This document shows positions 9,834-18,064 of a stretch of DNA of 32,700 nt, in pieces. Below the pieces are notes generated by a model. The model had not been told where the DNA came from and made no database searches. It worked only from the letters and a program-made list of their open reading frames with translations. Numbering within the stretch: position 1 is the stretch's first letter; each line of letters opens with the position of its first letter. Origin of the DNA: Lachnospiraceae bacterium (GTDB taxonomy: Bacteria; Bacillota; Clostridia; Lachnospirales; Lachnospiraceae). The position numbers and the translations under genes were made by a program. The stretch spans positions 1 through 32,700 of the forward strand of contig JAILQK010000036.1 of assembly GCA_024699045.1 (NCBI GenBank), in the 5' to 3' direction.

Positions 9834-11414
9834 ATGCGAAAGACCAAAAGATACGAAACGATCCTTTTCGTAACATATTTTGCCATGCTGGCGGTTTTTG
9901 CTTATCTGAATTTCTTTACGGTGGGACAGGCAGGCGGGATCACGAATCTCATTGTTAATATCGCGATGTTTTTCATCGTGGGGGTTATCCTTCTTTTAAG
10001 TATGAAGGGCAGTCTTTTCCCTACTGCAGGGATCACCCGCGATCTCAGGGCTGTCACCGAGAAGATCGAGGATGATGCAAAGCATACTCACAGATTTCTC
10101 TGGGAAAAGTACAGTGAGGAGAAGGAAGAGCTTTTTAAGGACAGTATACTGGTAAGGCAGTATCAGGATTATCAGTATGAGCTCGAGCGCATCGTTCATA
10201 CCGATAAGACATATTATAAATGCGATATAGAGGACTATATCGGATATGAGATGCTTGATTCCGTGATACACAGGGACAGGATGAATCAGGTGGCGGGAGC
10301 CATGACGGGACTTGGCATACTCGGTACATTCATCGGACTGTCACTGGGGCTTCAGAGCTTCAATACCGGGACGACCGCAGAGATAACAAACAGCATAGAG
10401 CCGCTGATGAGCGGTATAAAAGTTGCGTTCCATACCTCCATATACGGAATGGTGTTCTCGCTGGTATTCAACTATGTCTATAAAAAGAGGCTGGATGACG
10501 CAGAGCAGGCCGTTCGTGATTTTTTAGGCGCTTATAAGAAATATGTGCTTCCGGATACCACTACGGACGGAGTGAACCGTCTGATGGAGCTTCAGCAGCA
10601 GCAGACAGAGGCGATCATAAGTCTTTCCGATACAGTTGCGCATCAGCTTTCACAAGGGCTCAAGGAGCTTCTCGAGCCACAGTTCGACCGTTTTGATGAG
10701 ACTATAGAGAATTTTGTAAATGTAGCGAGCCGCAGTCAGATGGAACAGATGGCGAGGGTCGTGGATGTCTTTATATCCGAGCTTAACAGATCTCTCGGAA
10801 ATTCTTTTACCCAGCTCGGGGAAACGATCAACAATACCATGACATTGCAAAAGGCCAATGAAAAACAGATGCGGGAGATATACGAAAAGAATCTTACTAC
10901 CGCGGAGAATGTCAATTCGGTCGCGTCAAGCACGGAGGTCGTTTCCGAAGCCATCAGGCTCTATGCCGAAAAGGTTCAGACTATGGAACAGCAGACAGCC
11001 GAGACGCTGGAGCTGTTAAGGCAACAGAGCGAGCGGCATCAGAAGATCATGGAGCTCTCGGACCGCTATGTATCCGATCTTGAGACATACAGGAGTTCTC
11101 TGGATCTGTCTGCGGCGGCTTACGATGACAGACTTCAGTCGCAGGAGGCAAGGCTTAAGGATCTGCAGAAGCTTTCAGAGGCACTGCCCGTCGAGATCAA
11201 TGAGACTTTCAATATCATAAACGAAAATCTCCAGATAGTGGAGAAGCACTTCAAGGATACCATAGAGGATATAAACCGGACGATGGACAAGGTGCCCGAG
11301 CTTGTGGATTATTCATACAGAGGCATCGAGGAAGGCCTTGACCGGGTCGCGAGATCGCTTGAAGAGCTCCGAGCGGTGATACAGAACATGGAATCATATT
11401 ACACAAGACGCTGA
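9834..11414 (+). CDS. MotA/TolQ/ExbB-type proton channel with long helical tail (ZorA-like)
   Basis: AAGGAG lies seven bases before the ATG. Four membrane helices are visible at about residues 9-29, 36-57, 152-173 and 196-216. The last two carry the MotA/ExbB signature (GLGILGTFIGLSLGL, then KVAFHTSIYGMVFSLVF). A cytoplasmic segment separates the pairs. After residue 220 about 300 residues are nearly all helical with coiled-coil character and many Gln and Glu. This topology, with its long cytoplasmic tail, matches ZorA of the Zorya anti-phage systems better than flagellar MotA. Proteins of this family form a pentameric channel around a MotB-type dimer and turn ion flow into movement. The MotB/OmpA partner is the next gene. 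No ZorC, ZorD or ZorE follows, so the output of this motor is unknown. Confidence 0.85.
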   Translation: MRKTKRYETILFVTYFAMLAVFAYLNFFTVGQAGGITNLIVNIAMFFIVGVILLLSMKGSLFPTAGITRDLRAVTEKIEDDAKHTHRFLWEKYSEEKEELFKDSILVRQYQDYQYELERIVHTDKTYYKCDIEDYIGYEMLDSVIHRDRMNQVAGAMTGLGILGTFIGLSLGLQSFNTGTTAEITNSIEPLMSGIKVAFHTSIYGMVFSLVFNYVYKKRLDDAEQAVRDFLGAYKKYVLPDTTTDGVNRLMELQQQQTEAIISLSDTVAHQLSQGLKELLEPQFDRFDETIENFVNVASRSQMEQMARVVDVFISELNRSLGNSFTQLGETINNTMTLQKANEKQMREIYEKNLTTAENVNSVASSTEVVSEAIRLYAEKVQTMEQQTAETLELLRQQSERHQKIMELSDRYVSDLETYRSSLDLSAAAYDDRLQSQEARLKDLQKLSEALPVEINETFNIINENLQIVEKHFKDTIEDINRTMDKVPELVDYSYRGIEEGLDRVARSLEELRAVIQNMESYYTRR

Positions 11415-11439
11415 ACATACCTCCCCGGTACAGCGTCAG

Positions 11440-11520
11440 CGGAAACCCGGGGGCAGCCTGACCGGAAACAGGATCCCGGGGGTGGCTTGACCGGAAACAG
11501 GATCCCGGGGGCAGCCTGAC
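11440..11520 (+). repeat. 29-base tandem repeat, three copies, between channel and OmpA genes
   Basis: Copies lie at 11440-11462 (six bases shorter), 11463-11491 and 11492-11520. Each unit is CGGAAAC-AGGATC-CCGGGGG followed by a pyrimidine-purine variant (CAGCCTGAC or TGGCTTGAC). A partial fourth unit (CGACGATGG) runs into the next gene's leader. The units are GC-rich and noncoding. With only three copies and no unique spacers this is not a CRISPR. Confidence 0.85.
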
Positions 11521-11544
11521 CGACGATGGAAGATTAAAGAGCTT

Positions 11545-12510
11545 ATGAAGAGAAGACATAAAAGAGACGAAGAAACCACATACTGGCTTTCGTATTCCGA
11601 CATGATGGCGGGACTGCTGCTGACCTTTGTGCTCATCATAGCCTTTACGATGCTGCATGCTCAGATGCAGTATGACGAAAAAGAGACCGAGCTTTTAGGC
11701 AAGGAGAAGGAGCTTGTGGTGCAGGCGGATGAGCTTGAGGAAGAGAGGGAGATAGTCGCCCGGCAAAGGACGACCCTTGATGAACAGGCTAAAATGCTGA
11801 ATGCGCAGGAAGAGGCGCTTGCAGAGCAGGGTAAGAAGATAGCAATACAGGAGGAGACCCTGAAGGAGCAGCATGAGCTGCTGGATAAGCTCGAGGCGAT
11901 CATGAGTGAGCAGCAGCAGAAGCTCGATGACATCATAGGAGTAAGGGCGGATCTGGTCGAGGACCTCAGAAACGAGTTTGATGATTCGGACCTCAAGGTT
12001 TCAGTTGACGAAATGACCGGCGGGATAACGTTTGACGCCAGCATTCTTTTTGATTACAACAAGGCGACGTTAAAGCCTTCGGGAAAGAAGTTCCTTGCGG
12101 ATTTCCTGCCCAGATATGCCGATATACTGCTCAGTCCGAAGTATAAGAATAATATTTCGGAGATCCTGGTAGAGGGTCATACAGATACCGAAGGGGATTA
12201 TATCTTTAATCTTGAGCTCTCGCAAAAGAGAGCGCTGGCTGTCGCGGAGTACTGCCTCAGTGATGACAGCAACATCCTTTCGGACAGTCAGCTCAAGGAC
12301 ATGAGATCCCTTATATCCGCAACGGGAAGATCCTACAGCAAACCGGTCTATGACCAGAACGGCGAGGTTGACATGGAGGCTTCGCGGCGTGTGGAGTTTT
12401 TATTCCAGTTAAAGGATGAGGAGATGGTACGTGAAATGATAGATATACTCAGCGAGGAGAGCGGATCCGGATCGACGGAGGATTCCACGGATGACGTCGT
12501 AGAAGAGTAA
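11545..12510 (+). CDS. MotB/OmpA-type stator partner with periplasmic-style coiled coil (ZorB-like)
   Basis: A short cytoplasmic start is followed by one membrane helix (about residues 13-37, YWLSYSDMMAGLLL) carrying Asp19, the position of the ion-carrying Asp in MotB and ZorB. Residues 43-130 are a strong Glu/Gln/Leu coiled coil. Residues 150-300 form an OmpA-like peptidoglycan-binding domain, with EGHTDTEG (His212, Asp214) and the EASRRVEF motif (Arg281-282). The protein would anchor the channel to the cell wall. The ribosome site is weak (AAAGAG only three bases from the ATG), and the 130-base gap contains the tandem repeat, so translation may be controlled there. No alternative in-frame start exists after the upstream stop at 11488. 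Confidence 0.88.
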   Translation: MKRRHKRDEETTYWLSYSDMMAGLLLTFVLIIAFTMLHAQMQYDEKETELLGKEKELVVQADELEEEREIVARQRTTLDEQAKMLNAQEEALAEQGKKIAIQEETLKEQHELLDKLEAIMSEQQQKLDDIIGVRADLVEDLRNEFDDSDLKVSVDEMTGGITFDASILFDYNKATLKPSGKKFLADFLPRYADILLSPKYKNNISEILVEGHTDTEGDYIFNLELSQKRALAVAEYCLSDDSNILSDSQLKDMRSLISATGRSYSKPVYDQNGEVDMEASRRVEFLFQLKDEEMVREMIDILSEESGSGSTEDSTDDVVEE

Positions 12511-12511
12511 G

Positions 12512-12606
12512 ACCGGGAGATGAGAATCAAACCGGGAAATGTGAATATAGCCGGAAAATAAGAATCAAAACGCAGAGGGGAAACCAAAACGGAGGATCGA
12601 AATGAA
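12512..12606 (+). repeat. Degenerate 19-base tandem repeat upstream of lacZ
   Basis: Consecutive 19-base units start at 12512, 12531 and 12550 (ACCGGGAGATGAGAATCAA and two variants), with two further decayed units at 12569 and 12588. The last decayed unit contains the GGAGG and ATG of a possible micro-ORF. It fills most of the gap between the OmpA-type gene and lacZ. No terminator or sigma-A promoter was visible in this gap. Confidence 0.6.
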
Positions 12607-12652
12607 ACCGTACAGGTATTACGGCAGGAGGACCGCATATGGCATTATTTGA
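12602..12652 (+). CDS. Possible 16-residue leader peptide overlapping the lacZ start
   Basis: ATG at 12602 has GGAGGA five bases upstream and encodes MKPYRYYGRRTAYGII, stopping 14 bases inside lacZ in another frame. Its tandem AGG-AGG arginine codons (12626-12631) are exactly the ribosome binding site of lacZ, so translating the leader would affect lacZ initiation. No homologue is recognised and it may be chance. Confidence 0.3.
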   Translation: MKPYRYYGRRTAYGII

Positions 12653-15600
12653 TGAAGAGCTCTTGAAGGATCCCGGGTTTTTCAGGGAAAACACGATACC
12701 GGCACATGCGGATATCTATTATTACAGAAATGAGGACGAGCTGAAGAGCGGAAAGTCCTCTTTTGTGCATTTATTGAACGGTTTGTGGAAGTTCAGATGG
12801 TTCCGTTCGCTTAATGAAGCCTGTCCTGATTTTTACAAAACGGAATATGACTGCCACATGTGGGATGATCTTACCGTACCGTCCTGCATGGAGATGCAGG
12901 GATACGGCAGGATCTCATATCTGAACAACCAGTATCCCTGGGAGGCGCGTGAGGAGGTGGAACCCGGGGATATTCCTCACGATTACGCTCCGGTAGGGGA
13001 GTATGTTAAGTATTTCAGGGTTCCGGAGGAATTTAAGGATCAGCCGGTATGCATCAGGTTTGACGGAGCGGAGTCAGGCATGGCTTTGTGGCTTAACGGA
13101 CAGTATGTCGGCTATGCGGAGGATTCCTTTACTCCCTCCGAATTCGATCTTACGGAGTTTATCGATCCGGACGGGGAGAATAAACTTGCGGTCGCGGTGT
13201 TCAGGTTCACTTCAGGGTCATGGCTTGAGGACCAGGATTTTTTCAGGTTTTCGGGGCTGTTCAGGGATGTAAAGCTTTTTACGGTGCCCGGAGTGCATGT
13301 GGAGGATCTTTGTGTAAAGACAGTTCTTGATAAGAACTATAAGGATGCGGAGCTTCGGCTTGCGATACAGCTTTCGGGGCCCGGTAAGATAAGCTATGAG
13401 CTGCATGAGTTTTACGGCGGGATCATCCTGTCGGCTTCAAAGAAGGTCGGAAAGGATGCGATATTTTCCGAGAGCGTGAAAGATCCCGAAAAATGGTCGG
13501 CAGAGAGACCGTATCTGTATGATCTCGTCATACGGGTATATGACGGTAACGGAGCCCTGCAGGAGATCGTGTCTCAAAAGGTCGGGTTCAGGAGCTTTGA
13601 GATAAAGGGACACAAGATGCTGATAAACGGAAAACGCATAGTTTTCCGGGGAGTTAACCGGCATGAGTTTTCGGATATCGGCGGCAGAACAATAGATGAA
13701 TATACCATCAACCATGATCTGCTGGAAATGAAAAAGAATAATATCAATGCCGTAAGAACCTGTCACTATCCCGATCAAACACATTTTTATGATATGTGTG
13801 ACATGCTGGGACTTTATGTGATAGATGAGACAAATCTTGAGACCCACGGGACCTGGGAGCCGATCAGCCGGGGACAGATGCCACAGGAATATGCGGTCCC
13901 CGGGGACAGGAAAGAATATGAAGAGAACGTGATCGACAGAGGTCACAATATGTTCATGAGGGACAAGAATCATCCTTCGGTGCTGATATGGTCTCTCGGA
14001 AATGAAGCCTACGGTGGCAGGGTGCTGAAAAAACTCCATGATGCCTTTAAGGGATGGGATGATACGAGGCCCGTACATTATGAGGGGATCGTTAAAGACA
14101 TGAGATATCCGGAGACTACGGATATCGCTTCCAATATGTACTGGCGGGTCGATGATATCAGGAAGTATCTGGAAAGCAACAGGAAGAAACCTCTGATAAG
14201 CTGTGAATACGCGCATGCAATGGGAAATTCCCTGGGAGGGATGAGCCTTTATACCGATCTGGCAGATGAAGAACCGCTTTATCAGGGAGGCTTCATCTGG
14301 GATTTTATTGATCAGGCCGTAAGGACAAAAGACCGCTACGGAAAAGAATATGAGGGGTACGGGGGAGACTTCGGGGACAGACCGCACGACGGAAATTTCT
14401 CCGGTGACGGGCTCCTTTTTGCAAAGGACAGAAAACCCGGTCCGAAGATGCAGGATGTCAAATATAATTACCGCCCCGTAAAGATCGAAGCGGATGAGCA
14501 GGGAATAACCATAACCAACCGGAATCTTTTTACCGATGTTTCGGAATACCGGTGCGTGATCATCGTGACGAGAAACGGCGAGGAGAAGGAAAGACATCAC
14601 GAGACCTTTTTTGTTCCGCCGCTCAGGACAAAGAGATTTAAATGGCCTATAAGGCTTCCGGAATCTGACGGGGCAGAGATCGCGGTAACGTTCTCTTTTA
14701 TCCTCAAGCATCAGACGCTCTACGCCGATGCGGGACATGAAGTCGCCTGGGGACAGTATGTCTACGGTGAGGTCAAAGCTCCCGAGGTTTTGAAGGAGAA
14801 ACTTAAGGTGGTCCGCGGAATGAACGGGATCGGAGTTTACGGCGAGCATTTCAGCGCGATGTTCTCCGGGATACAGGGCGGTCTGATCTCCTATGTTTAT
14901 GGTGGAAGGGAGCTTATCGAAAAAACACCCCGGCCGAATTTCTGGAGGGCGATGACGGATAATGATCTGGGAAACCTTCAGTTCATGCGTTCCGCGCAAT
15001 GGAAGACGGCTTCCGAATTTGTGGGGAACACGTATTACGACAAAGAGGTTGTGCGTGAAGCGCCGCAGATCAGCGAGGGGCCTTTTTCGGTGAATGTAAG
15101 CTTCAACCTGCATCTTTGCACGACCCCCGAAAAGACAGTGACTCTGGCGTATACGGTTTTTGCGGACGGGCGCATAGATGTCGATATGTCAATGCCCGGA
15201 TCCGATGATGTGGGAGAGCTTCCGGAGTATTCTCTGATGTTCACGCTCAAGGCGGACTACAATATGTTCTGCTGGTACGGGCAGGGGCCGGAAGAGACCT
15301 ATGCCGACCGAAGCTGCGGAAAGCTCGGGATATATTACGGAGAGGTGGACAGGATGCTTGCACCCTATCTCAGGCCTCAGGAGTCGGGAGCGCATATCGG
15401 GGTAAGGGCAGCTACGGTCACTGATGAAAAGGGCCACGGGCTGACTGTCACCGGGAAGGAGCTTATGGTGTCAGCGCTGCCGTACAGTCCGTCCGAGATC
15501 GAAAATGCCGATCATCATTTTGACCTCCCTGAAAGGCATTATACCTATGTCAGAGTGGGACTGGCACAGATGGGAGTTTCGGGTGATGACTCATGGGGCG

Positions 15601-15674
15601 CGAGAACACTGCCTCAATATATGATAGATAACAAAAAGAAGCTGAAACTGCACTTTTCATTTCGCGGGGTGTGA
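12639..15674 (+). CDS. lacZ: Beta-galactosidase, glycoside hydrolase family 2
   Basis: This 1011-residue protein matches the full length of LacZ-type GH2 enzymes. It hydrolyses terminal beta-D-galactosides such as lactose in the cytoplasm; there is no signal peptide. The order is sugar-binding jelly roll (about 30-215), Ig-like domain, TIM barrel (about 322-610), a further beta domain, and the small-chain C-terminal domain. The acid/base is Glu456 in IWSLGNEAYGG and the nucleophile is Glu523 in ISCEYAHAMGNS. The start has AGGAGG seven bases upstream. The stop overlaps the histidine kinase start by one base (TGATG), so the genes are translationally coupled. No sugar transporter or LacI/AraC regulator is near. 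Confidence 0.95.
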   Translation: MALFDEELLKDPGFFRENTIPAHADIYYYRNEDELKSGKSSFVHLLNGLWKFRWFRSLNEACPDFYKTEYDCHMWDDLTVPSCMEMQGYGRISYLNNQYPWEAREEVEPGDIPHDYAPVGEYVKYFRVPEEFKDQPVCIRFDGAESGMALWLNGQYVGYAEDSFTPSEFDLTEFIDPDGENKLAVAVFRFTSGSWLEDQDFFRFSGLFRDVKLFTVPGVHVEDLCVKTVLDKNYKDAELRLAIQLSGPGKISYELHEFYGGIILSASKKVGKDAIFSESVKDPEKWSAERPYLYDLVIRVYDGNGALQEIVSQKVGFRSFEIKGHKMLINGKRIVFRGVNRHEFSDIGGRTIDEYTINHDLLEMKKNNINAVRTCHYPDQTHFYDMCDMLGLYVIDETNLETHGTWEPISRGQMPQEYAVPGDRKEYEENVIDRGHNMFMRDKNHPSVLIWSLGNEAYGGRVLKKLHDAFKGWDDTRPVHYEGIVKDMRYPETTDIASNMYWRVDDIRKYLESNRKKPLISCEYAHAMGNSLGGMSLYTDLADEEPLYQGGFIWDFIDQAVRTKDRYGKEYEGYGGDFGDRPHDGNFSGDGLLFAKDRKPGPKMQDVKYNYRPVKIEADEQGITITNRNLFTDVSEYRCVIIVTRNGEEKERHHETFFVPPLRTKRFKWPIRLPESDGAEIAVTFSFILKHQTLYADAGHEVAWGQYVYGEVKAPEVLKEKLKVVRGMNGIGVYGEHFSAMFSGIQGGLISYVYGGRELIEKTPRPNFWRAMTDNDLGNLQFMRSAQWKTASEFVGNTYYDKEVVREAPQISEGPFSVNVSFNLHLCTTPEKTVTLAYTVFADGRIDVDMSMPGSDDVGELPEYSLMFTLKADYNMFCWYGQGPEETYADRSCGKLGIYYGEVDRMLAPYLRPQESGAHIGVRAATVTDEKGHGLTVTGKELMVSALPYSPSEIENADHHFDLPERHYTYVRVGLAQMGVSGDDSWGARTLPQYMIDNKKKLKLHFSFRGV

Positions 15675-17281
15675 TGTCAGGGAAAAAAGAAAAGAAAACA
15701 TGGTGGAAGAACAGCATTCGCACGCAGCTGGCACTGGTATTTATCCTTCTGCTGACCGCGGAGGTAGGTCTTGCGGTTTTTATAAATACCGTATTGCTGC
15801 AGCGTTACTATATCTCCAATAAGAAAAAGGAAATGGTGGCGTCCTATGAAATGGTAAACCGGCTTGCGGATGAGTTCGGCCCGGATTCGGACAGCTTCAA
15901 GAGTGACGCCGACAGACTGACTTCGGACAGAAGCCTGCTCGTGGTGATAGCCGATTCCGGAATGAACATTCTTTATTCCACGGAGAGAGAATCTGAAATG
16001 ATCGCTTCCAGACTCCTGTGGAGGGTGATCTCGGGGGATCCGAGCAATGAGCCCGGAAATGAGTCGGCAGATGAAAAGACCGGCAGCGGTCCGGGAGAGG
16101 CTAAAGGCGACAAGGCGCCTTCGTGGGAAAAGGACGAGGTGCTTGCCAAAACCGATAATTATATGATAACCAAGAGCACGGACCCTGCGATGAAATCGGA
16201 TTTTATCGAGCTGTGGGGCTATATGCATAACAGGGATCTTGTATTTATAAGGACTCCTTTGGAGAGTATAAGGGAGAGTGCCTCTATTTCCGCAAGGTTC
16301 ATGATGTATGTCGCGATCGTGATAGCGGTTTGTGGAGCGGTGATCATTTGGCTTATCTCAAAGAGGATCACCGATCCGGTGCTTGAGCTTACCGGTCTGT
16401 CCGACCGGATGGCGCATATGGACTTTGACGCAAGGTACAAAAGCGGTGGGGAAAACGAGATCGGAGAGCTCGGCAGGCATATGAACGAAATGTCCGAGCA
16501 GCTTGAAAAGGCGATCGCCGATCTCAAAAGCGCAAACAACGAGCTTCAGAAGGATATCGACCGCAAGGAAAAGATCGAGAACATGCGGAGTGAGTTCATC
16601 TCGAATGTCTCCCATGAGCTGAAGACCCCCATATCTTTGATAACAGGCTATGCGGAGGGGTTAAGGGACGGCATCGCCGATGATGAGGAAACCCGTAATG
16701 AGTACCTTGAAGTCATCATTGATGAATCGGAAAAGATGCATAAGCTCGTGTCGAATCTCCTGGAGCTTAACCATATCGAATTCGGAAATGATCCGGTGGA
16801 GATGTCAAGGTTTGACGTGACCGAGCTTATCGCCGGAGTCATTGACAGTTCAAGGGTTATGGCAAAGCAGTTTCAGGTCAGCGTGGGTTTTGAGAGGAAG
16901 GATCCGGTATACGTATGGAGTGATGAGTACAAGACAGAGATCGTGTTTACCAACTATCTCACGAATGCGATCCACTATGCGGGAGGTGACAAAAAGATAG
17001 AGGTCACGGTCGTCGATTCGGATCAGAACGTAAGGATACAGGTGTTCAATACCGGGGACAGGATCCCGGAGGAGGCTGTCGACAGGATATGGGAAAAGTT
17101 TTATAAGGTTGATAAAGCCCGCAGCCGCGAGGTCGGCGGATCGGGCGTGGGACTCTCCATCGTTAAGGCCGTCATGGAAACTTTGAATAAACCGTGCGGT
17201 GTGATAAACTATGATGAAGGCGTCGGATTCTGGTTTGAGCTTGAAAAGGCCGGAACGACTGAAGATACGGAGACTGAATGA
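15674..17281 (+). CDS. HAMP-type sensor histidine kinase without an adjacent response regulator
   Basis: A membrane helix (about residues 17-38) is followed by an extracellular sensor region of about 170 residues containing an acidic low-complexity stretch (around 125-155). A second membrane helix (about 213-232) and a HAMP segment follow. HisKA has His314 in SNVSHELKTPISLI (numbered from this ATG). The ATPase domain shows the N box (FTNYLTNAIHYA) and the G boxes ending in GGSGVGLSIV. The GTG at 15671 is an alternative start. All catalytic motifs are intact. Two-component kinases are normally beside their regulator, but none lies in this window; the neighbours are lacZ upstream and a lipoprotein whose ATG overlaps this stop by four bases. 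Confidence 0.93.
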   Translation: MSGKKEKKTWWKNSIRTQLALVFILLLTAEVGLAVFINTVLLQRYYISNKKKEMVASYEMVNRLADEFGPDSDSFKSDADRLTSDRSLLVVIADSGMNILYSTERESEMIASRLLWRVISGDPSNEPGNESADEKTGSGPGEAKGDKAPSWEKDEVLAKTDNYMITKSTDPAMKSDFIELWGYMHNRDLVFIRTPLESIRESASISARFMMYVAIVIAVCGAVIIWLISKRITDPVLELTGLSDRMAHMDFDARYKSGGENEIGELGRHMNEMSEQLEKAIADLKSANNELQKDIDRKEKIENMRSEFISNVSHELKTPISLITGYAEGLRDGIADDEETRNEYLEVIIDESEKMHKLVSNLLELNHIEFGNDPVEMSRFDVTELIAGVIDSSRVMAKQFQVSVGFERKDPVYVWSDEYKTEIVFTNYLTNAIHYAGGDKKIEVTVVDSDQNVRIQVFNTGDRIPEEAVDRIWEKFYKVDKARSREVGGSGVGLSIVKAVMETLNKPCGVINYDEGVGFWFELEKAGTTEDTETE

Positions 17282-18048
17282 TGCGCAAGAGTAGGGTTAT
17301 TATTAATACGGTCATAGCGATATCGGCGTTTATGCTCGCCGGATGCGCTTCTTCGGCGGTAGGGATATCGGATGAGGATGTAAAGAAGGTTGCAAATTAC
17401 TCTTCCGATATAGTAAGTCAGCATAATGACAAATCGGATTCGAGGCTTGTGGACGTCGCCAAGGTGAAGAAGAAATATCAGGAGCAGCTCGATCTTGAGA
17501 TAAAGAGACAGAACTTCAGGGCAATGGAGCAGGCGGCACTTCAGGCCGAGGAGCAGGGCAGCGGGGAAGGCAGCGATGACGGTGATGAGACCGGCAGCGG
17601 AGAATATGTCGAACCGGATATCCCTCTTTCGGAAGCCATAGGGGTTCCGGAGTTTGATATATATTATACCGGGTATGAAATGAGCAGATCTTATCCTACC
17701 GAGGGCTCCATCTCGGCTGACGATGTCTTTATGGGGATGACGGCGGCAGAAGGAGACACGCTCCTCATCATGCATTTCAACATCTCCAATACCCAGGGGA
17801 TGGACAGACCCTGCGATATAATAGATGCCAGACCGACCTTCAGGGTTAAGATAAACGGAGAAAACACCACGGTACAGCAGACGATCCTGCCTGATGATCT
17901 ATCAAAATTCGACGGTACCATAGAGGCATACAGTTCAGCCGACACGGTGCTGATCTCCGAGATCTCCGAGAGTACCGCATCGGATATCCAGAGCCTTACT
18001 CTCGTGGTACGTTCGGCGGAGGGACGTCCGGAATACAAACTTGAATAG
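17278..18048 (+). CDS. Lipoprotein with DUF5067/DUF4352-like domain
   Basis: The N-terminus has a Lys/Arg start, a hydrophobic core and the lipobox LAGC, so the protein is exported and lipid-anchored. A helical region and an acidic Gly/Ser/Glu linker (about residues 95-115) are followed by a beta-rich domain with GDTLLIMHFNISNTQG, VKINGENTTVQQ and LPDDL, resembling the Ig-like domain of DUF5067/DUF4352 proteins; this family match is from memory. The start overlaps the kinase stop (ATGA), suggesting that it works with the kinase, perhaps as a sensing accessory. metA starts 16 bases after its stop. Confidence 0.75.
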   Translation: MMRKSRVIINTVIAISAFMLAGCASSAVGISDEDVKKVANYSSDIVSQHNDKSDSRLVDVAKVKKKYQEQLDLEIKRQNFRAMEQAALQAEEQGSGEGSDDGDETGSGEYVEPDIPLSEAIGVPEFDIYYTGYEMSRSYPTEGSISADDVFMGMTAAEGDTLLIMHFNISNTQGMDRPCDIIDARPTFRVKINGENTTVQQTILPDDLSKFDGTIEAYSSADTVLISEISESTASDIQSLTLVVRSAEGRPEYKLE

Positions 18049-18064
18049 GTAAGGAAAACATTTT

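Noticed and set aside
11440-11520. CRISPR array
   Set aside because: Repeat units are directly adjacent with no unique spacers, and there are no cas genes.
9834-12510. Complete Zorya anti-phage system
   Set aside because: Only ZorA-like and ZorB-like proteins are present; the next genes are lacZ and a kinase, with no ZorC, ZorD or ZorE type helicase or nuclease.
13437-15113. 558-codon open frame antisense to lacZ
   Set aside because: It is a shadow of a strongly supported GH2 gene; the product has no recognisable domain and no ribosome site was identified.
18049-18064. SAM riboswitch or T-box before metA
   Set aside because: Only 16 bases separate it from the previous gene, with no structured leader.
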